A stretch of 64,000 nucleotides of DNA, taken from assembly GCF_003443995.1 (NCBI RefSeq), contig NZ_QWEY01000001.1:310001-374000 (forward strand), in the 5' to 3' direction. Positions 52,211 through 61,195 of this stretch are shown one piece after another; position 1 is the stretch's first letter; each line of letters starts with the position of its first letter. This DNA comes from Pseudotabrizicola alkalilacus. Lineage in GTDB: Bacteria; Pseudomonadota; Alphaproteobacteria; Rhodobacterales; Rhodobacteraceae. The position numbers and the translations under genes were made by a program. The notes beneath the pieces were generated by a model. The model did not search any database and was not told the origin of the DNA. It worked only from the letters and a program-made list of their open reading frames with translations.

Positions 52211-53517
52211 TGGACGCGCGCAGCATCATCGCGCAAGTGCGGGATGGGGCGACGCCCTCGGCCGATGCGCTGTCGTGGTTTGCCCACGGGCTGGCCTCGG
52301 GCGCGGTGACAGATGCGCAGGCCGGGGCCTTTGCCATGGCGGTGCTGCTGCGCGGGCTGTCGGACGAGGGGCGGGTGGCGCTGACGCGGGGGATGCGCGA
52401 CTCTGGTCGGGTGATGGAATGGGATCTGCCGGGCCCGGTGCTGGACAAGCATTCGACTGGCGGAATAGGCGATTGCGTGTCGCTGCTGCTGGCCCCGGCG
52501 CTGGCGGTGTGCGGGGCCTATGTGCCGATGATCTCGGGCCGGGGCTTGGGCCATACCGGCGGCACGCTCGACAAGCTGGAAGCGATCCCCGGATTCCGCA
52601 CCGGGTTGAGTGAGGATCAGTTCCGCAGCCAGATGGGCCGGGTGCATTGTGCCATTGTGGCGGCCAGTGCCGACCTCGCCCCCGCTGACAAACGGCTGTA
52701 TGCGATCCGCGACATCAGCGGCACGGTCGAAAGCATCGACCTTATCACCGCCTCAATCCTGTCGAAAAAGCTGGCGGCGGGACTGGAAGGGCTGGTGCTG
52801 GATGTCAAATGCGGCTCGGGCGCGTTCATGAAAACACCCGAGCGGGCCGAGGCTTTGGCCCGCGCGCTGGTCAGCACCGCGCAGGGCGCGGGCTGCATGA
52901 CCACCGCGCTGATCACCGACATGTCGCAGCCTCTCGCCACGGCGGCGGGCAATGCGCTGGAGGTGATCGAGGTGATGGAGACGCTGACCGGCACCTCGGT
53001 CAATGCGGCACTGTGGGATCTGACCTGCGCTTTGGGTGGCGAGGCTTTGGCGCTTGGCGGGTTGGTGGCGGATGCCGACGACGGGGCGGCGCGCATTGCG
53101 CAGGCGCTGGAGTCGGGGGCTGCGGCCGAGGCGTTTGGCCGGATGGTCGCGGCACAGGGCGGGCCGGCCGATTTCGTCGAACGCTGGCCCGACCGTCTGC
53201 CCGCAGCGCCCGTGGTGCGCGAGGTGCCGGCGCTGGATGACGGCTTTATCGCGCATATTGATGGCGAGGCTTTGGGTCATGCCGTGGTGCATCTGGGCGG
53301 CGGGCGGCTGCGTGAGGGCGACCGGATTCATCCGGCGGTGGGTCTGTCCGACCTGATCGGTCTGGGCGAGGAGATCGGGGCGGGGGTGCCGCTTGCCATG
53401 GTCCATGCCGCGACCGAGGATGCGGCAGAGGCGGCGATCCGGGCGGTGCAGGCGGCGTATCGTGTGGGAACCTCGGTGCTGGACGAAGGCCCGCTTGTCT
53501 TGAAAAGGATCAGCTGA
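52210..53517 (+). CDS. deoA: Thymidine phosphorylase
   Basis: 435 residues. KHSTGGIGDCVSLLLAP (phosphate/substrate site) and SGRGLGHTGGTLDKLEAIPG are the family signatures. It cleaves thymidine and deoxyuridine to the base and deoxyribose 1-phosphate. It overlaps cdd upstream by one base and deoB downstream by one base, so translation is coupled. Confidence 0.96.
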   Translation: MDARSIIAQVRDGATPSADALSWFAHGLASGAVTDAQAGAFAMAVLLRGLSDEGRVALTRGMRDSGRVMEWDLPGPVLDKHSTGGIGDCVSLLLAPALAVCGAYVPMISGRGLGHTGGTLDKLEAIPGFRTGLSEDQFRSQMGRVHCAIVAASADLAPADKRLYAIRDISGTVESIDLITASILSKKLAAGLEGLVLDVKCGSGAFMKTPERAEALARALVSTAQGAGCMTTALITDMSQPLATAAGNALEVIEVMETLTGTSVNAALWDLTCALGGEALALGGLVADADDGAARIAQALESGAAAEAFGRMVAAQGGPADFVERWPDRLPAAPVVREVPALDDGFIAHIDGEALGHAVVHLGGGRLREGDRIHPAVGLSDLIGLGEEIGAGVPLAMVHAATEDAAEAAIRAVQAAYRVGTSVLDEGPLVLKRIS

Positions 53518-54713
53518 TGGCGAGGGCGTTTCTTGTGGTGCTGGATTCCGTCGGCTGCGGTGGCGCGCCGGATGCGGCGGATTTTGGTGACGCCGGGGCG
53601 AACACGCTGGCCCATATCGCGCAGGCCTGTGCGGCGGGCCGGGCCGAGGTGGGCCGCAGCGGGGCGCTCAGGATGCCCAACCTTGACCGGCTGGGGCTGG
53701 GGGCCGCGATCCGGCTGGCTTCCGGCGTTGATGCGCCGGGCCTTGGGGTCACGCCCGCCGGGCTGTGGGGGGCTGCGACCGAAGTGTCGCGCGGCAAGGA
53801 TACACCCTCGGGTCATTGGGAGCTGGCAGGCGTGCCGGTGCCTTGGGACTGGACCTATTTTCCAACGACCGAACCGGCGTTCCCGCCGGATCTGGTGGCC
53901 GAGGTCTGCCGTCTGGCCGGGACTGACGGCATCTTGGGCAACTGCCACGCCTCGGGCGTGCCGATCATCGCGGCGCATTGTGAAGAGCATCTGCAGACCG
54001 GCTGGCCGATCTGCTACACGTCAGCAGACTCGGTATTTCAGATCGCCGCGCATGAAGAAGCGTTCGGGCTGGACCGGCTGCTGAACCTCTGCGCCGATCT
54101 GGCCCCGACCTTGCATGCAAGACGGGTCGGCCGGGTCATCGCGCGCCCCTTTACCGGCAGCTGCGGTGATTTCAAACGTACCGCGAACCGCAGGGATTAT
54201 GCCATTGCCCCGCCTGCGCCGACGCTGCTGGACTGGGTGGCAGGGCAGGGGCGGATGACCCATGCCATTGGCAAGATCGGTGACATCTTTTCGATGAAAG
54301 GCGTCGGCAAGCTGCATAAGGGCAGATCCGATGCTGACCTTTTCGAACATCTTGTCCGGCTGGGGCACGAGGCGGAGGCCGGTTCGTTGACCTTTGCCAA
54401 CTTTGTCGAGTTTGACAGCCTGTATGGCCATCCGCGCGATGTGGCGGGCTACGCCCGCGCGCTGGAAGGGTTTGATGCAAACCTACCCCGGTTTCTGGCC
54501 ACCCTGCGCCCCGAGGATCTGGCGATCTTTACCGCCGATCACGGCAATGACCCCACCTTTCCCGGCACCGAGCACACGCGTGAGCGGGTGCCGGTGATCG
54601 GCACCGGCCTTGGGCTGCGGCCCATCGGCCTGTGCGCCTTTGCCGATGTAGGGGCCAGTGTCGCGGCCCATCTCGGCGTTCCCTCTTTCAGCCCCGGAGT
54701 ATCCTTTCTGTGA
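53517..54713 (+). CDS. deoB: Phosphopentomutase
   Basis: 398 residues. Alkaline-phosphatase superfamily metal sites: LDSVGCGGAPDA, GKDTPSGHWELAG with the phospho-Thr, and FTADHGNDPTFPGTEHTRE. It isomerises (deoxy)ribose 1-phosphate to the 5-phosphate, the step after DeoA. Deoxyribose-phosphate aldolase is not in the window. The stop codon overlaps the GTG start of add. Confidence 0.96.
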   Translation: MARAFLVVLDSVGCGGAPDAADFGDAGANTLAHIAQACAAGRAEVGRSGALRMPNLDRLGLGAAIRLASGVDAPGLGVTPAGLWGAATEVSRGKDTPSGHWELAGVPVPWDWTYFPTTEPAFPPDLVAEVCRLAGTDGILGNCHASGVPIIAAHCEEHLQTGWPICYTSADSVFQIAAHEEAFGLDRLLNLCADLAPTLHARRVGRVIARPFTGSCGDFKRTANRRDYAIAPPAPTLLDWVAGQGRMTHAIGKIGDIFSMKGVGKLHKGRSDADLFEHLVRLGHEAEAGSLTFANFVEFDSLYGHPRDVAGYARALEGFDANLPRFLATLRPEDLAIFTADHGNDPTFPGTEHTRERVPVIGTGLGLRPIGLCAFADVGASVAAHLGVPSFSPGVSFL

Positions 54714-55681
54714 CCCCTAAAATCGAGCTTCACCTGCATCTGGAGGGGGCAGCCCCCCCTGCGTTCATCCGGGGATTGGCCAAGGAAAAGCGGCTGGATA
54801 TCGCGGGCATTTTCGACGCGCGCGGGCATTATCAGTACAAGGATTTCTGGGATTTCCTGAAGGTCTATGAGGCCGCCACCAGCGTGCTGAAATCGCCCGA
54901 AGATTACGCCCGCCTGACCCTTGCTGTGCTGGAGGAAAGTGCCGCCAGCGGGGTGGTGTATTCCGAAACCTTCCTCAGCCCGGATTTCTGCGGCGGTCGT
55001 GACATTGGCGCCTGGCGCGAATATCTGCACGCGATCCGCGAGGCGGCGGATCAGGCTGAGCGTACGATGGGCATCACCCTGCGCGGCATCATTACCTGCA
55101 TCCGGCATTTCGGCCCGGAAAAGGCGCGCGAGGTTGCGCGCTGTGCCGCCGATACGGCGGGCGACTGGATTGTGGGCTTTGGCATCGCGGGTGATGAGAA
55201 GGTGTTGACGCCAAAGGATTATCTGTGGTCATTCGACTGCGCGCGCGAGGCGGGGCTGCGCTTGACCGCGCATGCGGGCGAATGGGGCGGGCCGCAATCG
55301 GTGCGCGATGCGGTCAACGATCTGGGCGTGGAGCGGATCGGGCATGGCGTGCGCGCGATTGAAGATCTGGCGCTGGTGGATGAGCTGGCCGAGCGTGGCA
55401 TCGTGCTGGAGGTCTGCCCCGGATCGAACGTGGCGCTTGGGCTGTACCCCGACTGGCGCAGCCACCCCATCGGCCAGCTCTATGACCGGGGTGTCAAGGT
55501 CACGGTCAGCACCGATGATCCGCCGTTTTTCCACACCACCATGACGCGCGAGTTCGACGAGCTGAACCGGGCGTTTGACTGGGATGACGGGGTTTTTGCG
55601 AATCTGAACCGCACTGCGCTTGACGCGGCTTTCTGCGATGCCGATACACGCGCACGCATCGGCAAACTTCTGGAGACCTGA
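54710..55681 (+). CDS. add: Adenosine deaminase (GTG start)
   Basis: 323 residues from GTG 54710, which shares GTGA with the deoB stop. The frame is open to 54632, but the first conserved residues are [11 protein letters not shown], so the GTG start is favoured. Metal and catalytic residues: [28 protein letters not shown] and [11 protein letters not shown]. It deaminates adenosine and deoxyadenosine to inosine forms. Some members of this branch act on adenine, but the GHGVRA and STDDP context fits adenosine deaminase. Confidence 0.93.
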   Translation: MTPKIELHLHLEGAAPPAFIRGLAKEKRLDIAGIFDARGHYQYKDFWDFLKVYEAATSVLKSPEDYARLTLAVLEESAASGVVYSETFLSPDFCGGRDIGAWREYLHAIREAADQAERTMGITLRGIITCIRHFGPEKAREVARCAADTAGDWIVGFGIAGDEKVLTPKDYLWSFDCAREAGLRLTAHAGEWGGPQSVRDAVNDLGVERIGHGVRAIEDLALVDELAERGIVLEVCPGSNVALGLYPDWRSHPIGQLYDRGVKVTVSTDDPPFFHTTMTREFDELNRAFDWDDGVFANLNRTALDAAFCDADTRARIGKLLET

Positions 55682-55683
55682 TC

Positions 55684-56316
55684 ATGCTGGACCATCTGAC
55701 CGTCGTTTCGCACCCGCTGGTCCAGCACAAGCTGACCCTGATGCGGGAAAAGGACACCTCTACCGCGTCCTTCCGCCAGCTTTTGCGCGAGATTTCGCTG
55801 CTGCTGGCCTATGAGGTGACGCGCGAGTTGCCGATGACCACCAAGCGGATCGAAACCCCGCTGGAGCCGATGGATGCGCCGGTGATCGAGGGCAAGAAAC
55901 TGGCGCTGATCTCGATCCTGCGGGCGGGCAACGGGCTGCTGGATGGCATTCTGGAGCTGATCCCGGCGGCGCGGGTCGGCTTTGTCGGTCTCTACCGTGA
56001 TCCCGAAACGCTGCAGCCGGTACAATATTATTTCAAGGTGCCGACGCAGCTGGAAGACCGGGTGTGCATCGTGGTTGATCCGATGCTGGCCACTGGCAAT
56101 TCATCGGTGGCGGCGGTGCAGTTGCTGAAAGACAATGGTGCAAAGAACCTGCGTTTTCTGTGCCTGCTGGCCGCGCCCGAAGGGATCAGGCGGATGCAAG
56201 AGGCACATCCCGATGTTCCGATTGTGACAGCTTCGGTCGATAGCCATTTGAATGATCACGGTTATATCGTTCCGGGGCTAGGGGATGCGGGTGACCGGAT
56301 GTTTGGCACAAAATAG
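55684..56316 (+). CDS. upp: Uracil phosphoribosyltransferase
   Basis: 210 residues. [15 protein letters not shown] and the PRPP loop [15 protein letters not shown] are diagnostic; [13 protein letters not shown] closes the protein. It converts uracil plus PRPP to UMP. It starts 3 nt after the add stop, the last gene of the salvage operon. A weak hairpin (CCCCCA/TGGGGG) lies 45-60 nt after the stop. Confidence 0.96.
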   Translation: MLDHLTVVSHPLVQHKLTLMREKDTSTASFRQLLREISLLLAYEVTRELPMTTKRIETPLEPMDAPVIEGKKLALISILRAGNGLLDGILELIPAARVGFVGLYRDPETLQPVQYYFKVPTQLEDRVCIVVDPMLATGNSSVAAVQLLKDNGAKNLRFLCLLAAPEGIRRMQEAHPDVPIVTASVDSHLNDHGYIVPGLGDAGDRMFGTK

Positions 56317-56383
56317 CGGGTTAATCCCTTTACTCGGAAACAATATTATTCCAGTATCCCCCATACGCTACTTGGGGGTAGTC

Positions 56384-57604
56384 ATGGTGTTGAAGTTGGT
56401 TTCGGCTGCCGTTCTGGCGGTCGTGGCCGGGTTGAGTGTTGCCAATGCTCAGTCGGCCGGTGATTTTGGTGGCCCGCGTGAGCAGCCGCCTGCGTCCTTT
56501 ACAGGACAGCAATATGTTGACAGCCGGGGTTGTGTTTTCCTGCGCGCCGGGCTTGGCGGTCGCACCAACTGGGTGCCGCGTGTCAGCCGAAATCGTGCGC
56601 CGCTGTGTGGCTATCCGCCCACCTTTGGCAACAATCAGGTGGCCATTGCCGAACCGCCACGGGCGGCTCCGGCCCCTGTGGCGCGCGCGCCTGAACCGGT
56701 AGTGACGGGGCGGCGGCCGATGGATACCGTGGCCAGCATCACCACGCCGCCGCGCATCCGCAGCATTCAGGCCCCGCAAGGCGTGGCTCCGTCAACCTAT
56801 GTGCCCGCGCCGGTCGCCGTGCCTGCCCCGCGCGTGGTGGTGCAGCAACCGAAGCCCGAGGCGCAGCGCCGTCAACCGGCGGAACGGGTGGCGACAACTG
56901 CGGGCTCTGGCAAGATCGGCTGCTACACCGATGCGCCGGTGGCCGAACGGTTCCGGCTGCAGAACGGCGGCAGCGTGGTGATGTGTACCCGTGGCGATGG
57001 TGACATCGCCCATGCCCGCGCGCCGCGCTTGCTGGCAGGTGCGGCTGCCGTTGCTCCCTCCGGCTATCTGGAAGGGCCAGATCCGGCCGCAGGTATCGGC
57101 ACCCGGCAAAAGCAGCGCGTGACTGCCTCGTCGCAGGGGCAGCAGGTTGTGCCAAAGGGGTACAAACCGGCGTTCAAGGATGACCGCCTGAACCCCAACC
57201 GTGCCAAAGGCACCCAGCAAGGCTGGGACCAGCAGGATCAGGTCTGGACCCGTGATGTGCCGGCCCGTCTTGTCGCCGATGCGGCAAGGGAAAAGGGCAA
57301 AACGGTTGTGGTCCGCAAGGTCTATACCTCGACCAAATCAGAAGCGGCTGTGCCGAAAGCCGCATCGCAGCAGGGCACGGGCCGCAGCTATGTGCAGGTC
57401 GGCACCTTTGGCCAGCCTGCGAATGCCGAAGGGGCGTCGTCGCGGCTGTCGGGTTTGGGTCTGCCGGTTGCCCGGTCAAAGATTTCGAAAAACGGCAAGC
57501 CGTTGCAGATCGTGCTCGCGGGACCGTTCGGATCGCGGTCTGAGGCGCAGGCGGCGCTGTCTGCCGCCCGCCGTGCGGGATTTGGCGATGCGTTCATCCG
57601 CTGA
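56384..57604 (+). CDS. Secreted SPOR-domain protein
   Basis: 406 residues from ATG 56384 (MVLKLVSAAVLAVVAGLSVA, cleavage near NAQ); the frame is open to 56285 but overlaps upp. A Pro/Ala/Arg-rich linker (about 100-200) follows, then a middle region, and at the C-terminus SPOR, GRSYVQVGTFGQPANAEGAS to AARRAGFGDAFIR. SPOR domains bind denuded septal glycan strands, so a role in division-site or cell-wall processes is probable. It is followed by a bidirectional terminator. Confidence 0.87.
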   Translation: MVLKLVSAAVLAVVAGLSVANAQSAGDFGGPREQPPASFTGQQYVDSRGCVFLRAGLGGRTNWVPRVSRNRAPLCGYPPTFGNNQVAIAEPPRAAPAPVARAPEPVVTGRRPMDTVASITTPPRIRSIQAPQGVAPSTYVPAPVAVPAPRVVVQQPKPEAQRRQPAERVATTAGSGKIGCYTDAPVAERFRLQNGGSVVMCTRGDGDIAHARAPRLLAGAAAVAPSGYLEGPDPAAGIGTRQKQRVTASSQGQQVVPKGYKPAFKDDRLNPNRAKGTQQGWDQQDQVWTRDVPARLVADAAREKGKTVVVRKVYTSTKSEAAVPKAASQQGTGRSYVQVGTFGQPANAEGASSRLSGLGLPVARSKISKNGKPLQIVLAGPFGSRSEAQAALSAARRAGFGDAFIR

Positions 57605-57627
57605 CGCCTGAGCCGAAGTAAACTGAC

Positions 57628-57661
57628 AAAGGCCCCCGACATCCGGTGTCGGGGGCCTTTT
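57628..57661 (+). terminator. Strong terminator between SPOR gene and 57661 gene
   Basis: AAAGGCCCCCGACAT / GTGTCGGGGGCCTTT, a 15-bp stem with a 3-base loop followed by TTTT. The A-run on the other side makes it work in both directions. The next gene's stop codon lies in the T-run. Confidence 0.92.
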
Positions 57662-58683
57662 CAGTTTGTGGTACAGATGTCTTGCAGGCTGACCCAATCG
57701 CCGTCTGCCATCAACGGCTCGGGCACGAGGCCGCCCAGCGGGTCTGCCTCGATCAACGCGATGGTGGCTTCGCCGCTGGGGTCGATGGCATAGGCATAGG
57801 GGGCAGAGGACAGCCCCGCCGCCTTGAACCTAGCCAGCGCCACGTCGTCGGGCACGGCGAGGCCCTTCCTTTGCAGCAGCACTTCGCCATAGCCCGCCAC
57901 TGCCGAATCCGGCAGGATGCCAGAGGTCAGGAGCCGAAAGGTTGCCGTCAGCCCGGCGTGTTTCAGCACTGGCAGGATCGGGTCTTGCGCCTCGGCGCGC
58001 AGCCGCTCCATCAGGGCAAGCCCGGCCAGTGCCTCCGGCCCGCCCTCATCTTCGACAAAACGGCGGGCGATCAGGATTGTGCCACCCGGCAGATGGGCAG
58101 ACCCTGACAGACCTTCGCGCAGGATCAGGATTTGCGCCCGGTGCGGGCCGAACAGCTTGTCGCCAAGCGCAGTCAGGGCAAAGCTGCCCAAGGGCGTGGT
58201 GCAGGCCGATCCGGTCAGCCGCTGCACATCGGCCAAGGCGGCCTGCCCAATCGCCGCCCGCGTCGCTGCGGGCAGTACCGATGCGGTGTGTCTGACCAGC
58301 GCATCCGGCAGCCAGAACGCCGCCAGCGCCAGCACCAGCAGGGTGCCGCCGCCCAACAACCCGCCGCGCAACCGCCCCGGCTTTGGCCGCTGCCCGGCCA
58401 GCGCGCTGCGCACGGTTTCCAGCGCGGCGATCATGTCGCGGTCGTCCAGTTCCAGCGTCTCGATCGCCTCGGTTCCGGGGGCGAACAGCGCCGGTAGCTC
58501 GCCCGGATTCAGTCGCTCGATCGCGGGCAGGGACCAGTGGCTGAGCGCGGATTCGCTTTTGGGATCAGACAGAACCAGCGTCGCCTCGCGAAACGCCACG
58601 ATGACTTCGCGCCGCTGCGATGTGGGCGTGTCACGCCACAGCCCACCGCTTTCCAGCCGGGTATATTGTTTCAGTGCCGTCAT
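57661..58683 (-). CDS. Membrane-anchored protein resembling a degenerate M48 peptidase
   Basis: 340 residues from ATG 58683. N-terminal cytosolic part, one TM helix at about 107-125, then an external region. It contains SAHLPGGTILIARRFV (198-210), like the LPGG-x-I strand that precedes HExxH in M48 peptidases. The expected His-Glu-x-x-His is replaced by ALMERLRAE. Two small Cys residues (ACTT and DICTTN) remain. The rest is unrecognised. If the resemblance holds, it is a catalytically dead relative; otherwise it is a hypothetical protein. Confidence 0.6.
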   Translation of the reverse strand: MTALKQYTRLESGGLWRDTPTSQRREVIVAFREATLVLSDPKSESALSHWSLPAIERLNPGELPALFAPGTEAIETLELDDRDMIAALETVRSALAGQRPKPGRLRGGLLGGGTLLVLALAAFWLPDALVRHTASVLPAATRAAIGQAALADVQRLTGSACTTPLGSFALTALGDKLFGPHRAQILILREGLSGSAHLPGGTILIARRFVEDEGGPEALAGLALMERLRAEAQDPILPVLKHAGLTATFRLLTSGILPDSAVAGYGEVLLQRKGLAVPDDVALARFKAAGLSSAPYAYAIDPSGEATIALIEADPLGGLVPEPLMADGDWVSLQDICTTN

Positions 58684-58865
58684 GGCGCGCGGAGACTTGC
58701 CTGTCATGGGGTTGACACTAGACCAAGCCTGTTCGGGCCACAATCACCCGCACTGTGTTCCCCCCCATTCCCTGCGCCCGCCCGGAAAGGTCTGCGGGTG
58801 TCGTTTTCCGACGCGCAGGCCATCGCCGGGCAGGCTTCAACAGAGAAAAGACAAAGGAATACCCC

Positions 58866-59804
58866 ATGCCCGTCGCACATCAGGACCGTACACTTGCCGC
58901 CGCCGGGATGATCTGCGGCTATGCGATGCTGATCGGCTACACCGACAATTACGTGCGGGTGATCGCGCAAGAGCATGGGCTGTGGCAGTTTCATTTTACC
59001 CGGACTGTGATGGCGCTGGCGCTGCTTGGCCTGCTGGTGCCGCTGCTGGGCTTGCGTCTGCGCCCGGTCAATCTGCGGGCGGTGGTGGCGCGCAGTCTGA
59101 TCCATGGGCTGGCCATGGTGATCTACTTCGGCGCATTGGCGTTTCTTCCGGTTGCCATTGTCGCGGCGGGCCTGTTCACCGCGCCGATTTTTGTGCTGCT
59201 GATTTCGCGCTTTGCCTATGGCCATGCCATTGGCCCGGTGCGGATTCTGGCGGTGGCTGTCGGTTTTGTCGGTGTGCTGCTGGTGCTGGGGCCAGAGGCG
59301 GTATCGGGGGCCTCTGCCGCCGCTGTCCTGCCGGTGTTGGCGGGGGCGCTTTATGCGCTGGGGAATGTGGCGACCCGCGAATGGTGCCCGGAGGAAAGTG
59401 CCGAGACGCTGCTGGCCGGGTTCTTTGCCACGCTGGGACTGTTCGGTGCGCTCGGGATGGTTTTGCTGACGCTTGCCCCGTTGGTGGCTCCGGTCGGGCC
59501 GGATGGCTTTCTGATGCGGGGCTGGGTAATGCCAAACGGGCCCTTCCTGCTGTGGACCTTTGTGCAGGCGGCGGGGTCATTGTTGGGGGTAGGAATGATG
59601 ATCCGGGCCTATCAGATCACCGATGCGGGCCGGGCCTCGGTGATTGAATATGTCATCCTGCCCGCCTCGGCGTTCTGGTCCTGGACGTTGTGGGGCGAGC
59701 TGCTGGCGCCGATGGCGGTCGGGGGGATGGTGTTGATCGTGGCGGCGGGCAGCATGATCGCGCTGCGGGCGGGGGCGGGCGAACCTGTCGCGCCGCAAGC
59801 CTGA
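58866..59804 (+). CDS. DMT-superfamily (EamA) transporter, second copy
   Basis: 312 residues from ATG 58866. Ten helices in two EamA halves (LAAAGMICGYAMLIGYTDNY, HFTRTVMALALLGLLVPLLG). It is clearly a different paralogue from the one at 3727. Substrate unknown. It is divergent from the 57661 gene, with 182 bp between starts, and converges on tdk. Confidence 0.85.
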   Translation: MPVAHQDRTLAAAGMICGYAMLIGYTDNYVRVIAQEHGLWQFHFTRTVMALALLGLLVPLLGLRLRPVNLRAVVARSLIHGLAMVIYFGALAFLPVAIVAAGLFTAPIFVLLISRFAYGHAIGPVRILAVAVGFVGVLLVLGPEAVSGASAAAVLPVLAGALYALGNVATREWCPEESAETLLAGFFATLGLFGALGMVLLTLAPLVAPVGPDGFLMRGWVMPNGPFLLWTFVQAAGSLLGVGMMIRAYQITDAGRASVIEYVILPASAFWSWTLWGELLAPMAVGGMVLIVAAGSMIALRAGAGEPVAPQA

Positions 59805-59824
59805 CGGCTTTTGTTGCTGGAGGG

Positions 59825-60403
59825 TCAGTCGCCGACCGCCTCGCGCCAATGCCTGCGGCACAGGCTGACATAGGTTTCATTCCCGCCGATCACCACCTGA
59901 TCGCCGTCGCGCAACGCCCGGCCATCCGGGCCCTTGCGCACGACCATCGTGGCTTTCTTGCCGCAATGGCAGATCGTGCGGACCTCACGCATTTCATCCG
60001 CCCAGGCCAGCAATGCCGCCGAACCGGGAAACAGCTGGCCCTGAAAATCGACGCGCAGGCCATAGCACATCACTGGCACCGACAGATCATCGACCGCGCA
60101 GGCCAGTTGCCAGACCTGCTCTTTCGACAGGAACTGCGCCTCGTCGATGAACACGCAAGACACCGGGCCAAGGGCTATGCGCGCCTTCAGCTTGGCATAC
60201 ATATCCTCATCAGGGGCAAAGGTATCCGCCGGATCGCCGATGCCGATGCGGCTGGCAATCCGCCCTTCACCGGCGCGGTTGTCGAATTGCGCGGTGATCA
60301 GATAGGTTTCCATCCCGCGCTCCCGATAGTTGTGCGCGGCCTGCAGCAGCAGGGTCGATTTCCCTGCGTTCATGGTGGAATAATTGAAATACAGCTTTGC
60401 CAT
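59825..60403 (-). CDS. tdk: Thymidine kinase
   Basis: 192 residues, standard TK1 type. P-loop MNAGKSTLLL, Walker B DEAQFL, lasso region and C-terminal zinc Cys (CHCGKKAT, SLCRRHW). It phosphorylates thymidine to TMP with ATP. It completes the salvage set of the window, separately from the cdd operon. Its promoter lies in the 339-bp divergent spacer 60404-60742. Confidence 0.95.
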   Translation of the reverse strand: MAKLYFNYSTMNAGKSTLLLQAAHNYRERGMETYLITAQFDNRAGEGRIASRIGIGDPADTFAPDEDMYAKLKARIALGPVSCVFIDEAQFLSKEQVWQLACAVDDLSVPVMCYGLRVDFQGQLFPGSAALLAWADEMREVRTICHCGKKATMVVRKGPDGRALRDGDQVVIGGNETYVSLCRRHWREAVGD

Positions 60404-60633
60404 GGCAGAGCACCTATCCGATTCCGGCAGCAGCCTGCAAGCGATCAGGGCGGATTTCGGACGGGCCGGAAACCTGTTGGCGGGGGCCGCAGCGGGCCGT
60501 CATCGTCACACACCAAGACACACTGATACCAATGACGGGCCCGCCGCACGGCCATACGAACCATCCCTTACAGGGACCAAAGCACGGCGGACCCCCACCA
60601 AAGCCGATGCTGGGGACATCGACCACTCACTAC

Positions 60634-60656
60634 TGTTCCGGAAAACACCCGGAACA
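60634..60656. promoter_or_regulatory. Inverted repeat TGTTCCGG-N7-CCGGAACA in tdk/60743 spacer
   Basis: Perfect 8-bp arms with a 7-bp centre, 87 nt before the 60743 gene and 231 nt before tdk. It may be an operator or a leader hairpin. A further weak stem GGGC-CGTCAT / ATGACG-GGCC lies at about 60496-60544. No other structure is apparent in 60404-60742. Confidence 0.4.
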
Positions 60657-60742
60657 CCTTTATCTATGACAATCACTTGCCGTATCATGAATGGGAAAAG
60701 ATTGAGTGATTTCCCCGAGGTGCGGGATCAAGGAGTATGTGA

Positions 60743-61195
60743 ATGTCGGTCGAGACCTATCTGAAAAAGCACAGCGAAGCATTGGTCAAGGATGTCGGGA
60801 TCGAGGCCGCCTGCAAGCTGACAGGCAAATCCAAGGCCACGCTGGGGCGCTATTATTCGGATCAGGTTGAACATGACGACCGTTTCATGCCGATCGACGT
60901 TGTGGCGCAGCTGGAATCCGCCTCGCGGTTTCCGCATGTCACCTCGGCTTTGGCCGATCTGCGCGGCATCACGCTGTCTTATGACGCGGACAAGCGCAAT
61001 GCGACCTCAAAGGGGGTCAATCAGGATGTTGTGGTGCTCGCGCAGCGCTTTGCCATGTTGATGAGCGAGTATAACACCGCCATCAGCGACGGTGTCATAA
61101 CGGTCAATGAGGCAAAGCGGATGCTGCGCGAAACGCTGGCGATTCAACAGGTGCTGCTCGACATGAAGCTGCACCTGGAGAACGGGGTCAGCTAG
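60743..61195 (+). CDS. Conserved hypothetical, HTH-like N-terminus
   Basis: 150 residues with a good ribosome site (AAGGAG, 60730-60735). The N-terminal segment VGIEAACKLTGKSKATLGRYY looks like a helix-turn-helix, as in the phage-CII-like regulators; the C-terminal half is a long helical region (DVVVLAQRFAMLMSEYNTA, ITVNEAKRMLRETLAIQQVL). A small DNA-binding or phage-derived regulator is a fair guess but unproven. Its last 8 nt overlap the end of the helicase gene. Confidence 0.6.
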   Translation: MSVETYLKKHSEALVKDVGIEAACKLTGKSKATLGRYYSDQVEHDDRFMPIDVVAQLESASRFPHVTSALADLRGITLSYDADKRNATSKGVNQDVVVLAQRFAMLMSEYNTAISDGVITVNEAKRMLRETLAIQQVLLDMKLHLENGVS

